This document shows, piece after piece, positions 23,791 to 35,530 of a DNA stretch of 64,000 nucleotides. The position numbers and the translations under genes were made by a program. The stretch lies in contig NC_133648.1 in the NCBI RefSeq assembly GCF_009905375.1, positions 88,474,307 through 88,538,306 of the forward strand, given 5' to 3'. Within the stretch, counting starts at the first letter, position 1, and every line of letters begins with the position of its first letter. This stretch comes from Apium graveolens. Taxonomy: Eukaryota > Streptophyta > Magnoliopsida > Apiales > Apiaceae. Under the pieces are notes generated by a model. The model was not told where the DNA came from and ran no database searches. It worked only from the letters and a program-made list of their open reading frames with translations.

Positions 23791-25528
23791 ATTTAAATAA
23801 TAATATTCAAATACTTTCTAACATATCAGGACTGATTTATTTTATTAAATCAGCGTTACTCTAAATATTCTTTAAAATGTTTTCGAGTCTTCAAAATGAT
23901 TTTAAAAGTTAGGGCGGATCCCAAAACTCATTTTTATATTTAAGATTCTCCTTTCGAAGGGGATTTAAATACTCGCTCAAAACCTGAGGGATCCGGCTCT
24001 GTGGTGTGTTTTATATTCGCAACAAGTTTGCTATTTTGATAAAAGAGTTTTTGATTACTTACCCAACACTCGGGAAGTAAAATTCTTGGAACAAGTTAAT
24101 CCATTAACAGGCATCGCCTGGGAAATATCGGTGAGTTTTCCTTTCCAACTAGATACGACTTCTTGGTGGAGCCGTATCAACAAGTTTCTACTTGGGGAAA
24201 GGGGGGACGAGCTTTACGTTTCAGAGTCATGGATTTCACCTGACCTAGGAGTGGCATATGTGGTCGAGTGGCACCGGCCCAGCCTTATTATATTGGCTTA
24301 AATGGCCTGGAAGTTCCGCTAAGACGGTCCATTCCTTAGGAGTCCAGTGTTCGGTTGACAAGTAAATCCGACAGGTTCTCCTCTACATGTAGAAAATGGT
24401 GGGGTTGCACTACTACGACTGATCATCGTAAGTGGTCTTCCTAGCGCGGTAAACTCCCGTAATGAGTTCATCATCCAATTGGATATTTCTGCAACACTAC
24501 CCAGAGCACTTCGATAGAAAGGCTACGGTTGGGCGATTGTTGAGTGTTGGCAGGGTCGAGTTTTCAAAATGATGTTTGCATCAAATGAAGTATCTCGTAA
24601 CTTCATTTTATTTTGATGATATTTTAAAGATTGATTCTATACAAGTTTTGTCTTGTAGCTTAATCTATGGGATGAATTATTTATACATTGAACGGTGGTA
24701 GTTCAAGTAGTATTCAGAAAAGATATAAGTATATTGGAGTATCTTGTAACTTCATCTTTTAAACTTATATCTAGTAAATGATTATCTTGTGCATGTCAAA
24801 GATTTTCAGAAAAATGTTGAGACAAGGTTAGATATATGAGATCACCTTGCAATGATATTTTTATACAGTTATAAACTGGAACTCTGTATACATTATACAT
24901 GTCAGAGGATTTCAAAGATTGTGAAAAGTATATATGTATATATATACTGAATATTTTGTGACTTGGTCGTGTTAAGATATCAGCTTGGTTCATTTCTTCT
25001 TGACCAAGACTTTCATGAGTACTATGAGAATGCTCATATATTGTTAATTATTATACATATTATTTCGGTGGGCTTGTTGCTCACCCTTGCTTTCTTCTTT
25101 CATCACACAACAACAGATAGAAAAGATGAACATGACCAAGCTTCCAATTCGCAAGCGGTTAGGAAACGTTCCGCAGTTTTCTGGAAGCGTTGATGCCGCT
25201 ATAGCTGAGGAAGAAATTACCAATAGGCTAGACTTTCAACTTCTGATGTACCAGACTTATGTATCTATATGAATTGTAATAATGGCAAAGAAATGTAAAT
25301 TTATTCAGAAACCCTTTTAAGGTGTAACAGTTTATAATTGTGGAATAAAATGACTTGTGTTATTTTTGGTATTCATCTCTGAGACTATAACTTGTGGTGT
25401 GTGTGTGTGTGTGTATATTGTGGGGTCACAGTACTCAGTAGTTGGTTAACTGTTAAGATTAAGTATTGATAAGGGAAATGGAACTCGTGACAACCCGAAT
25501 CCCCGACCCCGGATTTGGGGGTGTTATA
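23791..25528 (+). repeat. G1 3' LTR, second part (downstream of G2)
   Basis: It resumes the G1 LTR after the ATTTA duplication and parallels 1755-3479 with about 2.7% difference. It includes a (GT)n stretch near 25397-25415 and ends GTGTTATA at 25528 (the 5' copy ends GTGTTACA, so the terminal CA has mutated to TA). Confidence 0.9.
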
Positions 25529-26794
25529 GCAATGACTGAGTCTATTGTTTCAGTTTGCACTGTGTGTGTTCCCTGTGCATCCCCAAGAGTTTTTGATCTT
25601 TTCTTTCTAGCATAAGTCTGAGGTGAACTTGTGTCCCTAACCCTGTTGATCTGTGCTCCTGGTTGGGATCTTGTTTCAATAGTAACATCCTTTTGGGAGG
25701 ATGAAACTAGAAGTGAGCTTATTTCCTTATTAACAACCACAATTTGTTGGGAAACTATGGTGTGGCTAGGCTTAGGTACACTCATCTCACCAGCCTTATC
25801 CTTGGGGTTTCTTTGATTTTCACCATGTCCATCACCTTGCTCACTCTCCTTCACACTCCCCTCTTTGTGTTTAGTAGATTTTGCAACTGATTTCTTTTGA
25901 AAGAAACCATTGGGGGCTTTCTTAGATTTGGATTTTGAAATTGTTGGTTTTGTAGCTTGGGTAGGCATCTGTTGGGTCATTAACACAGATGCATCTGTTG
26001 GGTCATTGACACAGATGCCATAGCTACACTTGAAGGAGGGGCACCTCTTTATGGTGACTTGCCCTATTGAGATCAGCAATGACTCTCCTTTCTTTAACCC
26101 AACAATTTAGCTTGTTGGTTGGGTTCTCAACAACAATATTCTCAATAAGATGGTTAGCAAGCATCATATAGAATCTAGCATAATAGACATTTTTACCTCT
26201 CTTATTAAGTTCTCCTAACTTATAACCTAACTCAAACAAGACCAAGTCACTGAAATTAAAGTACTTATCAGTAACTAGCATATAAAGCATGTTAAGCATG
26301 GAAATGTTAACAGAGTCAAAATTACTAATTTTACCAGAAAATACTTTAGTTACCACATCACACAGATATCTCCATTCCTTTCTAAGACCTAGCCTCCTAA
26401 TTTTACTTAACTTAGAAGTAGAAAGTGCATAGCCCATAGAATTTAGCATGTTAACTATATTAGTGTCTGTGTGTGGAACAGTAGTAGTGTCATCTGAAAT
26501 TCTAAAGCATGCTTTGACAATGTCACTATTAATGCAAAACTGTTTACCTTTGAGAGTGAAAGTTATGATCTTGTCAGTAGAGTTGTACACGGCAGTTGTC
26601 CATATCTCCTCCACAACTTCACAGTACATTGTGGGTGATTCCAGCATAACATAACTGAGTTTACAGCTCTTCACAAAATCCATCATCTTGTGAAAGTCTC
26701 CAGACTGAGGAATCTCCTTATTCACAAGTGCTGCAAAGTTGTTCTTTTCATAAATATATCCAGATTGAGACATGATTTTGACTACTGGTGCCAT
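25529..26794 (-). pseudogene. C1 envelope-like ORF (broken, C-terminus lost)
   Basis: The first 256 codons (26024-26794) are open. The protein is mostly charged and polar, with no N-terminal signal peptide and no clear membrane helix, so envelope is only the traditional label for this SIRE-lineage post-pol ORF. Behind it the frame changes near 26025-26079. A 26-bp tandem duplication at about 25970-26021, not a multiple of three, lies in this stretch. The remainder (to 25529) is Lys/Ser/Thr/Gln-rich and is then cut by the G1 LTR; frame open beyond 25528 is accidental. The function of these proteins in plants is unknown. Confidence 0.78.
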
Positions 26795-27316
26795 TGTTAG
26801 AGAATGAGAAATTTGCAGAGAGAATATTTGCTTTGAAGAAGAAAGGAAGTTAGAGCAATTGATTTGAGAATGATAAAAAAAGTAGAATAAAAATGAATTA
26901 TGCTTTTATACTATCTCATAAATAAACTATCAAAAATAATAAAGTGAAGTAAAGTAACCAATCAAAATAGCCCAAAATAGCCGTTTAAAAATAAATAAAC
27001 TGTAAAAAATCTGTCACTTATCCGTCGTGTTATACTAAAACTGTAAGTATATCGATGGATAATGTTCAGAGTTTTAACGGCTAAGATTGAGACAATTCGA
27101 CGGATGATGATAAATCAATTATCTGTCAGGTTATAAAATAATCCAGAAAAGTAATTGATTTTTATTAACAAATAACAATCCGACGGATGATCAAACTCGA
27201 TGGATAATGAGCATCCGTCGGGATATAAATTTTGACTTAGCCAAAATGTCATCCAAAATAGAAAAATCAATTAAGTTTCTGGCTGCATTATAACTAGCAA
27301 AAATATCTGAATTAAT
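26795..27316 (-). promoter_or_regulatory. C1 pol-to-env spacer with reiterated CCGACGGAT motif
   Basis: A non-coding spacer between the pol stop (27317) and the envelope-like start (26794). It contains at least six copies of the motif or one-mismatch variants: 27019-27027, 27051-27062, 27096-27109, 27121-27130 and a cluster of three at 27179-27231, in both orientations. The same motif is in the C1 LTR. A regulatory role is inference. Confidence 0.5.
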
Positions 27317-27889
27317 TCAAGAAAAATTAAGCATACCTAACTCACTTATCAACCTTGAAAAGGTGGATTCATCAAGTGGCTTGGTAAAGATATCTGCAAA
27401 TTGCTTTTCACTTGGAACAAAGTGAAGTTCCATAGTACCATTCATCACATGTTCCCTAATGAAGTGGTACTTGATGTCTATGTGCTTTGTTCTTGAATGA
27501 TGTACTGGATTTTCAGTGATGGCAATTGCACTTTTGTTATCATAGAAAATGGAAATTCTATCCACTTGTAGACCATAGTCCAACAATTGGTTTTTCATCC
27601 ATAAAATCTGTGCACAGCAACTACCAGCAGCAATATATTCAGCTTCAGCTGTAAAAGTAGAAACTGAATTTTGCTTTTTACTGAATCAGGACACAAGCTT
27701 GTTCCCTAGAAATTGACAGGTTCCTGTTGTACTTTTTCTGTCTATTTTACAACCTACATAATCTGCATCTGAATAACCAGTTAGATCAAAACCAGAATCT
27801 CTAGGGTACCAAATGCCAAGTTTTGGTGTTCCCTTGAGATATCTAAAAATTCTCTTAATAGCTACTAAGTGAGATTCTCTAGGATCAGC
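27317..27889 (-). pseudogene. C1 RNase H (broken)
   Basis: C-terminal copia RNase H. The last 93 codons (27317-27598) are open and include the DNKSAIAI Asp region, the HHSRTKHID motif typical of copia RNase H and the ADIFTKPL end. Upstream in the same frame, the TAEAEYIAA Glu region is readable, interrupted by TGA at 27686-27688 in a Trp-type position and by TAG at 27890-27892. Confidence 0.88.
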
Positions 27890-28830
27890 CTAAAATCTAG
27901 CACAAAGACAAGTAGCAAACATTATATCTGGCCTACTAGCTGTTAAGTACAGAAGTGAGCCAACCATGCCCCTAGAGCTTGAAATATCCACAGACTTTTC
28001 AGTAGTGTTTAATTCAAGCTTGGTTGCAGTGGCCATGGGAGTTTTTGCTGATGTGCAATCCATTAGATCAAACTTCTTTAAAATATCATGAATATATTTA
28101 GTTTGACTAATGAATATTCCATCACTAACTTGCTTAACTTGTAAACCAAGAAAGTAAGTTAGTTCTCCCATCATGCTCATTTCATACTTACTTTGCATCA
28201 ATTTGGCAAACTTTTTGCAAAGTTTTTATCTGTACAGCCAAATATAATATCATCTACATAGATTTGAACAAGTATACTAGAGCCATTAACATTTCTAAAG
28301 AATAAATTTTTATCAACAGTACCTCTTGTGAAGTGATTTTCCAAAAGAAACTTTGATAAAGTGTCATACCAGGCTCTAGGTGTTTGCTTCAGTCCATAAA
28401 GTGCCTTCAAAAGATATTAGACATATTCTGGAAAATTTGGATCTTCAAAACCAGGAGGCTGACTAACATAGACTTCCTCATCCAAATCTCCATTCAGAAA
28501 GGCACTTTTGACATCCATTTGATAGACCTTGAAATTGGCATAAGCTGCATAGGCTAAAAAAATTCTGATGGCTTCAAGTCTTGCAACAGGAGCAAAGGTT
28601 TCATCAAAATCTATTCTTTCTTGTTGACAGTAGCCCTTAGCAACCAATCTAGCTTTGTTCCTGATCACTAGCCATTTTTATCCATCTTGTTTCTGAATAC
28701 CCACCTGGTGTCAATTGGATTCTTTCCTTTAGGTTTGGGTACCAGCTTCCATACCTTATTCCTTTCAAATTGGTTTAGCTCCTCCTGTATAGCTAAAATC
28801 CAATCAGGATCCAATAAAGTTTCTTCTACC
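27890..28830 (-). pseudogene. C1 reverse transcriptase (broken)
   Basis: Copia RT (RVT_2 type) in three open pieces: 28417-28668 ([12 protein letters not shown]), 28198-28410 (YGLKQTPRAWYDT, catalytic YVDDIIFG) and 27890-28201 (MGELTYFLGLQV, GMVGSLLYLTASRPDI). Breaks: a small deletion at 28667, a stop after the EYV motif near 28416, and a 1-base frame change near 28200-28215. The N-terminal RT segment (EELNQFERNKVWKLVPKP) lies at the end of the integrase-containing frame (28668-28830). Confidence 0.9.
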
Positions 28831-30236
28831 TTCTTTGGTTCTTCCTTGGATATGAAGCTGCTATATAGACATTCTTTTTGAGTTGCTCTCCTTGTTTGAA
28901 TTCTAGAGGATGCATCACCAATAATGAGCTTAAAAGGGTGATCTTTAGTCCATTTCCTTTGTTGAGGTAGATTAGCTCTAGATGAAGAGGCCTCATTGTT
29001 TTCTTGATGTGTAACTGAGTTTTGATTATAAAAAACTCCCCCTGAGTTTGTGAATCTTTGATTTGAGAAATGGGAGCTTTCTGTAGGTGATCTATCCTGA
29101 CTTTTAGTTTCTCTTAATATTCCGACGTATGATGTACTTTGTGTCCCGACGGATGAAGCTGATTGTCTTCCGACGGATAAGGCAGATTGTCTCCCGACGG
29201 ATGAAGCATTTTGCAACTCGACGGATGTTGAATTGTGTGCTTCATTAGTTGTAGACTTTTTTGTATTATCCTTATTCACTATTTCTTGATCACTATCATC
29301 ATCACTGTCATCACTAACCATTTCCACATTATCAAACTTAAGGCTTTCATGGAAATTTTCATCTTGCAGTCCTTCAATCTTTTTGTCATCAAACACAACA
29401 TATATTAATTCCACAACAATGTTGGTTCTCAGATTGTAGACTTTATATGCTTTTCCCATAGCATATGCAATAAAAATTCCTTCATCTGCTTTAGCATCAA
29501 ACTTTTCATGTTGATCAGTTTGATTTCTTAAGATATAACATTTGCAGCCAAAGACATGAAGAAAATTTAGAGTTGACTTCCTATTTTTGAACAATTGATA
29601 GGGTGTCATACACTTTGCTTGATTAAACAAAGAAATATTCTGAGTGTAGCAGGCAGTATTCACAGATTCAGCCCAAAAATATGTTGGTAACTTTGATTCT
29701 TCAAGCATAGTCCTTGCAGCTTCAACAAGAGATCTGTTCTTTCTTTCCACTACTCCATTTTGTTGTGGAGTTCTTGTTGCAGAAAACTCATGCATAATCC
29801 CATTCTCTTCACAAAATGATCTCATCACAGAATTTTTGAACTTAGTTCCATTGTCACTCCTGATTCTTCTTACTTTAAAATCAGGATGATTGTTGACTTG
29901 CCTTATGTGATTGATGATGATTTCACTAGCTTTATCTTTAGACTTTAGGAAATATATCCAAGAAAACTTTGAAAAATCATCCACAATTACTAGGCAAAAT
30001 CTTTTCCTTGAGATGGAAAACACATTTACTGGTCCAAACAAATCCATGTATAACAGTTGCAAAGGTTCTTCAATTGTTGAATCAAGCTTCTTTCTGAATG
30101 ATGCTTTGATCTGCTTTCCTTTCTAGCAGGCATCACACAATACATCGTTAGTAAACTCCACTTGAGGAATACCTCTTACCAGTTCTTTCTTGACAAGCTC
30201 ATTCATGGTTTTGAAGTTTAGATGGGATAGCTTCTT
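28831..30236 (-). pseudogene. C1 integrase and linker (open piece 28668-30062)
   Basis: Integrase core with the DDE set visible: Asp in MDLFGPV, Asp in RSDNGTKF, Glu in NGVVERKNRSL. The HHCC region lies upstream at 30063-30236 and contains a TAG at 30123-30125. The linker to RT is Ser/Gln-rich. At 29127-29227 four to five 24-bp repeats with the CCGACGGAT motif encode a repeated SVGxQSA peptide. The integrase inserts the cDNA copy in the nucleus; this copy is dead. Confidence 0.9.
29127..29227 (-). repeat. In-frame 24-bp repeats in the C1 pol linker
   Basis: Units begin with the complement of (T/C)CCGACGGAT at about 29121, 29145, 29169, 29193 and 29217, about 24 bp apart (8 codons), giving a repeated VGRQSA-like peptide between integrase and RT. 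Confidence 0.75.
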
Positions 30237-30239
30237 GTG

Positions 30240-30662
30240 TCATAGCCAACTTTCATCTTGACTTGCTTTACTGAGAAGACAAGTGACAGATTCTGCATTT
30301 GATGAGTTGAAGTCAACTAAATACACATTCCCTTTTCTCATTCCAGTGAGAACCACTTTGTTGCTATTTTTGTTTGTTACAAAACAGGCTTCTGAATTGA
30401 AGGTTACTGAATTGCCCTTATCACAAAGCTGGCCGATACTCAACAAATTGTGCTTGAGACCATCCACTAGGGCAACCTCTTCAATAATGACATTATCTTT
30501 TGAAATCAAGCCATATCCCACTGTATAACCCTTGCTGTCATCTCCAAAAGTAATACTTGGGCCAGCTCTTTCATTGAACTCAGTGAGCTGGGTAGAATCT
30601 CCAGTCATGTGCCTTGAGCAACCCCTATCCAGAAACCAAAGATTCTTTCTGTTTCCCTGCAC
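30240..30662 (-). pseudogene. C1 protease and gag-pre-integrase segment
   Basis: 140 open codons. The protease site reads LDRGCSRHMTGD: the catalytic DSG is changed to DRG, which should abolish activity. The pre-integrase segment follows, ending at a TGA (30240-30242) where a Trp stands in the C3 equivalent (SWNWHKKLSH-like). Downstream translation continues into the HHCC region in the same sense. An AG dinucleotide with a T-rich run before it lies at the start of this frame (about 30660-30672). Confidence 0.85.
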
Positions 30663-30676
30663 ACATCAAAATTAAA

Positions 30677-31605
30677 TCAAGTTGATTTTGGTACCCAAGT
30701 TTCCTTGGGTCCTGCCTTGTTAGCTTTCTTCTTTGATTTCTTAGGTTTGATCTCATTTGACTTGGGAATTTCTGATTCATCCTTAGTCATCTGAGTTGGA
30801 CCTTTGAAACCAGTCATTAGAACACAATTATCATGCATATTTTGATTAACAGGAAAAGGCATGTTGTTTGCAAACATGTTATTCCAGTAAGGTATGCTAA
30901 ATGGTATTTGAGGCATACTAAATGCAGCATAATAGGGATTAGGTGCAAATGGCATGTTAGCAAATTGTGCATTCATATTCTGAGCATTAATAGGCATGGT
31001 AGGCATGGTAGTCATGTTAGGAAAATGAGAGGATGCAGACATAGGAGTAGGCATGGCAAGTTTGCAATTAACAGACAAATGATTAATACTACCACACTTA
31101 ACACATATTTTTCTTGGTGCATATTTATCATGTGTGTAGTTGTTATGTTTTTTAATTCCTACTTTCCCATTTCTATTGTTTTTCTTTTCACCTTCTATTT
31201 TAACCTCAATCTTTTCTAATATGTCATTCAATTGCTTGATCGACAGATGACCAGCATTAACTTTCTTTTCCTTCCTGACTTGACTTGATTCACCTGGAAT
31301 AAAGTTCTTAGAGACTGAGATATATTTTTCATTTAACTTGTCTAGCTTAGCTTTGCTCACATGTTTACTCATAGCCGACGGATATGGCTCTTTGTCACTC
31401 GACGGATAATCCTTTTGATTATCCGACGGATGATTTTCATCATCCATCGAGTCCACATTTGTCAACAATCCTTCAACCAAATTGGATTCCAGCTTCTCCT
31501 TACTCTTCCTCCAGGCTGCATCACAAAGGACTCAATACCTTAAACTTTAGTGATTTGAGCATGGACATCTCTGGATGATTTCCATGCCTTAATCACTTCC
31601 TGTTC
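30677..31605 (-). pseudogene. C1 gag C-terminal region with second zinc knuckle
   Basis: The open piece 30677-31480 (267 aa) has an acidic N-terminus, Lys-rich runs, one CCHC knuckle (CVKCGSINHLSVNC) and a Met/Asn/Pro-rich tail ending in ETWVPKST, the conserved SIRE gag end. At 31373-31450 there are four copies of the CCGACGGAT motif or variants inside the coding frame. The stop is followed 15 bases later by the protease frame in a different phase. Confidence 0.8.
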
Positions 31606-32256
31606 TCATTCAAGCTGCTTCTTTAAAATCTCTTCTTTCTTCAAGGACTCAGTTAATTCATCCTTAGCAATCTTACACTCAATTCTCAATTTTTCAAATA
31701 TAATAAACTGAGACTCTAGCACATTATTCCTCTCACTTAAAAACAAATTATTTTCTTTAATTTTAGCATTTTCCTTAGTGAGGGACTTAAGTGTAACACG
31801 CAAGTGATATAATTCTGTGGACATGTCATTGATTGCATCATTACAGTCAGCTTTAGATAAATGTGCTAGTTTAGTGGTGATTACCTGATTACTTGTAGAA
31901 CTTGTTTCTGTTTCACCAGACTTGGCCATCCGGGTTAGGTTGACATAGCCTATTTCTTCATCTCCATCCAATCCATCAGCTGCCCAGTCATTTTCTTGTG
32001 TAATGAAAGCCCTTTCCTTTTACTTGAGCAACTCAAAATATTTATGTTTATAATCAACAGGCTCAAACTTCTTCTTGCTAGAATCTGACTTTCTACACTC
32101 ATTGGCAAAATGCCCTGCCAAGCCACAGTTGAAACATTTGAATTTGGATTTATCCATCATATTTCTACTTGGCTTGGCTGCTCCAAAATTCTTTTTGAAC
32201 TTAAGCTTTGCAAATTTTCTGGATAGGAATGCTATATGCTCATCAATATCATCCAT
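31606..32256 (-). pseudogene. C1 gag middle: first zinc knuckle and coiled coil
   Basis: 32020-32256 holds a canonical CCHC knuckle (CFNCGLAGHFANEC). 31606-31971 encodes a Leu/Lys/Glu-rich coiled-coil segment typical of the extended SIRE gag. Frame breaks separate the two from each other and from the N-terminal gag. Confidence 0.8.
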
Positions 32257-32381
32257 CTCATCTTGGCTTGACTGATCTTCATTTTCAGCTACCAGCCCTT
32301 TACCCTTGCTTTTACAGACTCAACAACTTCTACCTTCATCTCTTTCTCTTTCTCTAACTCAGCAACTAGTGCTATGGACCC

Positions 32382-33053
32382 TCATTTCTTCCTTCCTTTC
32401 TCCATCCTCTCATCTTGCTCAATTTCAAGCTCATAAGTTTTTAGGATGCCATACAGTCTCTCCAAGGTGAACTCCTTGTAATCCCGTGAATTTCTCAATG
32501 AGACTATCATTGGCTTCCACTCTTTTGGAAGAGATCGAAGGAACTTGAGATTAGAGTCTTTTGTTTGATATACTCTTCCATGCAACTTCAGAGCATTTAG
32601 TAGCTTTTGAAATCTTCTAAAAATATCAGTGAGAGACTCACTTTCTTCACAATGGAAGTGCTCATATTGCTGAATCAGTAGCTGCATCATGTTCTCCCTT
32701 ACTTGCTCAGTACCATCACAAATAATCTGGATTGTGTCCCAAACCTCTTTGGTCAATTTAAATTTAATGATGTTATCAAACATATCACCATCAACTCCAA
32801 TGAACAAAATGTTCATGGCCTTCTTATCTTTCCTGACTTGCTCAATATCAGGATTTGACCATTCATGCCTAGGTATGGGAACATATGGTTCATTGCCAGT
32901 TGCAGCTCTCATTGGTACATGAGGACCTCTCTCTATGCAATCCACGTAAGCCTCATCTTGGGAAAGAAGATGTAGATGCATTTTCACCTTTCAGTGGTGG
33001 TAATTATCTTTGTCCAGAAATGGAATTTTGACTCCAACATCCTTCTTGTTCAT
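32382..33053 (-). pseudogene. C1 gag N-terminal domain
   Basis: UBN2-type copia gag. The likely start is ATG at 33051-33053 (minus), 46 bases after the PBS; a TGA at 32991-32993 in a Trp-type position interrupts it, and 201 codons then remain open. Diagnostic stretches are KEVWDTIQIICDGTEQVREN and LKFLRSLPKEW. Capsid-forming role known for the family. Confidence 0.88.
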
Positions 33054-33099
33054 CTTACTGTTTGTTGTGATCTTTACACTCTTTATACTTCAAGAGCTT

Positions 33100-33111
33100 G
33101 CTCTGATACCA
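33100..33111 (-). other. C1 primer binding site, initiator-Met tRNA type
   Basis: The complement of TGGTATCAGAGC, two bases inside the LTR boundary at 33114. Confidence 0.92.
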
Positions 33112-33113
33112 AT

Positions 33114-33323
33114 TGTTATTCCCTAACAATACAACAAGAATTACAAAAGGGGGGTTGAATGTAATTCTGGCTACTTTTTCAAGATTTTAAAACTGTTCTA
33201 ACTGAATATATATAAGTGTTTGATTTGCAGAGTGCGGAATGAAAGGATTATATAAATCAAAACATAAAGTAATAAAAACACAAGCTTTTAAAACTTTCTG
33301 GTAGATTTGAATGTATCCACCAG

Positions 33324-33354
<31 letters not shown>

Positions 33355-34094
33355 TTTGAGAACTCGTGTTGCTCAAAATAGCTCACAGCTGCTTTACAAG
33401 TAGAACAAACAAACTACAGAGAAATTCTTGACAAGTACAGCTTTTTCTATCTCTCTTTAAAATGTGTTTGCTTATTTAAATATTCTACTAGCTATACTTG
33501 GTTTATATATCACTAAGTTTACATGACAATAAGACAAGATAATAAAACAAATATATCTAGTCTAACTCCATGCTACTTCACTACTCTATTCTAGCATCTT
33601 TAAATGTCTTCATAATTGCATGGAAATGGTAATGCTTCTTTGTTCTCAGATTCTTGCTTAACAGGCTACCACATTCCTTTTGCAAACACCCACACATATG
33701 ACTGTGTTGTCACTGTCAACAGATATTTGAATTTGGTCATCCGTCGGGTACATGTTTGTCATCCGACGGGTAGCTTTGTTGATCATCCATCGGGTAGCTT
33801 TGTTGATCATCCGTCGGGTAGCTATTTATCACTTGACTCCATTTCACTTACACAGAATTACAAGACATCTCATATTTATGATTAATCAATCTATTCTGCA
33901 TATCCACTAGTAGTCAACATGACTCATATACTCCTACAGAATCTACACAAAGTTGTTCGCAGAAATGTGCTATATATTAAATCATCCGTCAGGACTATAT
34001 TTGATCATCCGTCGAGTGCTACAAAATTCACTAAGTTAAATCTACTAAGTGGTTTTGTTTAATTTATCATCAAGTTTACAACATATTCCTAACA
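33114..34094 (-). repeat. C1 5' LTR (981 bp)
   Basis: On the minus strand it starts TGTTAGGAATATG and ends GGGAATAACA. It carries about six copies of the ATCCGTCGGG motif: 33740-33825 (four, three of them in a ~26-bp tandem array) and 33980-34015 (two). A TATA-like ATATATAAAC lies at 33501-33510 on the minus strand and a (TA)n run near 33325-33351. The flank ACATC (34095-34099) is a candidate target duplication, but the other end is missing. Confidence 0.88.
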
Positions 34095-34099
34095 ACATC

Positions 34100-34634
34100 A
34101 TTTAAAATTAATTGGCCGCTAATTTTATAATTTTTGGGTATTAATTTTGAATTTTTAAATATTTTATATATATAATATATATGCCAAAAATTGTGAATAA
34201 TTCAAAAATGTAAAGAAATGGTATATTTAAAAGTCCTATAATTTTATAAAAATAACAATGTGATTTTTGTGGGGTTTTTAACACCTGATGGGGCCCAGAA
34301 AAGTCATCTTTCGCGAAAGAAGAAAATTTATAAAATATCTAGATGTTCATAATAACGCAATGGTACAAGCCGTTCTAAGAAAAATAAGGCCATTTATTTT
34401 ATTTGAAATATCAGCTATTAAAACTCAGTTCGGGTCGTATAACTTTTGATACGAAGGCCTTAAATAAAAAATAAAATATCTGAAAAACACCCTAAAACTA
34501 CCCGGATAATACAGAATACACATAGCACGTAACAATTAGGGTTTTATAGATAATTATACATAAATAACATATTAAAACACATAATTTATCATTAATACGA
34601 TATAATATAAGCGTAATTTCCCAGGCGTTACAGA
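34100..34634. repeat. L5: AT-rich LTR-like remnant inside C2a
   Basis: A 535-bp block without ORF, ending GGCGTTACA, directly followed by the C2a integrase. It interrupts C2a exactly at an integrase Asp codon region and is itself cut on the left by C1. The ending resembles gypsy LTR ends in this window, but I could not align it to any of them. Confidence 0.45.
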
Positions 34635-35530
34635 CAATGTCACAAAATTTAGAAATGCAACTTTAACTGATATCTACAAAGACAAGAGTATTGTTCAAGA
34701 GTTCTCAACTATAAGGACACCTTAGCAAAATGGGGTAGTTGAAAGGAAGAATAGAAGTCTAGTTGAGGCTGCTAGAACAATGCTACAAGATGCTAATTTG
34801 CCAACAAGTTTTTTAGGAAGAAGCTGTCAACATTGAATGCTACACTCAAAACAGATATCTCATCAACAAAAATCTTGGCAAGTCACCATACTCATTCTTA
34901 TAAAAAAGAATCCTATTGTGAAGCATCTGCATGTGTTTGGAAGCAAGTGTTTTGTTCTAAAAGGCAACTCTGAATATGTTGGAAAATTTGACTCTAAAGT
35001 TTTGAAGTAATTGTTTTGGGATATTCGTTGGAAAGAACTGCCTACAGAGTTTATGTTCTTGAACAAAAGAAGATTATGGAAAGCACAAATGTGACTTTTG
35101 ATGATGATAAGTGTCCAGGCTTTGAATACCTTGATGAAATTGAAATTCTCAACATTGATAGTGATTCTGAAGATGAAGTTGAGATCAACACAAGCAACAG
35201 AATCAATAAAGAGTCAACTGAGCAAGTTAATCATGAAAATGGAAACACATCTCATACACCTGAATTTGATAGCACAAACTCAGGGGGAGAAAGAGGAGAA
35301 AGTTCTGCAAGTCATGCCAATGGTGAAGAAAATACAGAAAATTCAAGTCAACAAAATCATACCAGAAAATGGGATAGGAGTCACACACGAGATGCAATTA
35401 TTGGTGATCCAAATACTGGAGTGAGGACTAGAAGTGCAACTGCTAATGAATGTCTATATGCATGCTTTCTTTCACAAATTGAGCCTAAAAAACTAAGGAA
35501 GCTCTTCTTGATCCTGATTGGATATCTGCT
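34635..35530 (+). pseudogene. C2a integrase C-terminal half and linker
   Basis: It begins at the second catalytic Asp (SDN context at 34635). A TAG at 34723-34725 interrupts the motif before QNGVVERKNRSLVEAARTM, which carries the catalytic Glu. Further breaks lie at 34800-35015. The piece 35016-35546 is open (176 aa) with an acidic linker ending in RTRSATANECLYACFLSQIEPKK, as in other SIRE pol proteins. Confidence 0.85.

Larger units (their letters stand above)
1726..25528 (+). mobile_element. G1: non-autonomous Tekay-like gypsy element (interrupted by G2)
   Basis: Plus-strand LTR element. It has a truncated 5' LTR (1726-3479), initiator-Met PBS, leader ORF, gag remnant, about 3 kb of unassignable decayed interior, an integrase C-terminus/chromodomain remnant, a polypurine tract (8651-8669) and a 3' LTR of about 4185 bp split by G2 (8670-11121 plus 23796-25528). 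The shared 5' and 3' LTR stretch differs at roughly 45-50 sites in 1.75 kb by my hand count. The same internal structure and lesions recur in G3 (50595-59764), so this is a family. The right end cuts the C1 envelope-like ORF at 25529. The 5' part is lost, so no target duplication can be tested. Confidence 0.85.
25529..34094 (-). mobile_element. C1: SIRE/Maximus-like Ty1/copia element, 3' end missing
   Basis: Minus-strand copia element. From its 5' end: LTR 33114-34094, PBS 33100-33111, long gag with two zinc knuckles, PR, IN, RT, RNase H, a motif-rich spacer (27018-27235) and an envelope-like ORF cut at 25529 by G1. The order PR-IN-RT-RH defines copia; the long gag C-terminus plus post-pol ORF point to the SIRE lineage. 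The 3' LTR is not in the window. A ~10-bp motif (CCGACGGAT and complement) recurs about 20 times in the LTR, gag, pol and spacer. Confidence 0.9.

Noticed and set aside
25529..26794. True retroviral envelope gene
   Set aside because: No signal peptide or membrane helix seen; only the SIRE-type post-pol ORF.
33740..33825. Regularly spaced short repeats resembling a CRISPR array
   Set aside because: A short degenerate motif in a plant LTR, with repeated rather than unique spacers.
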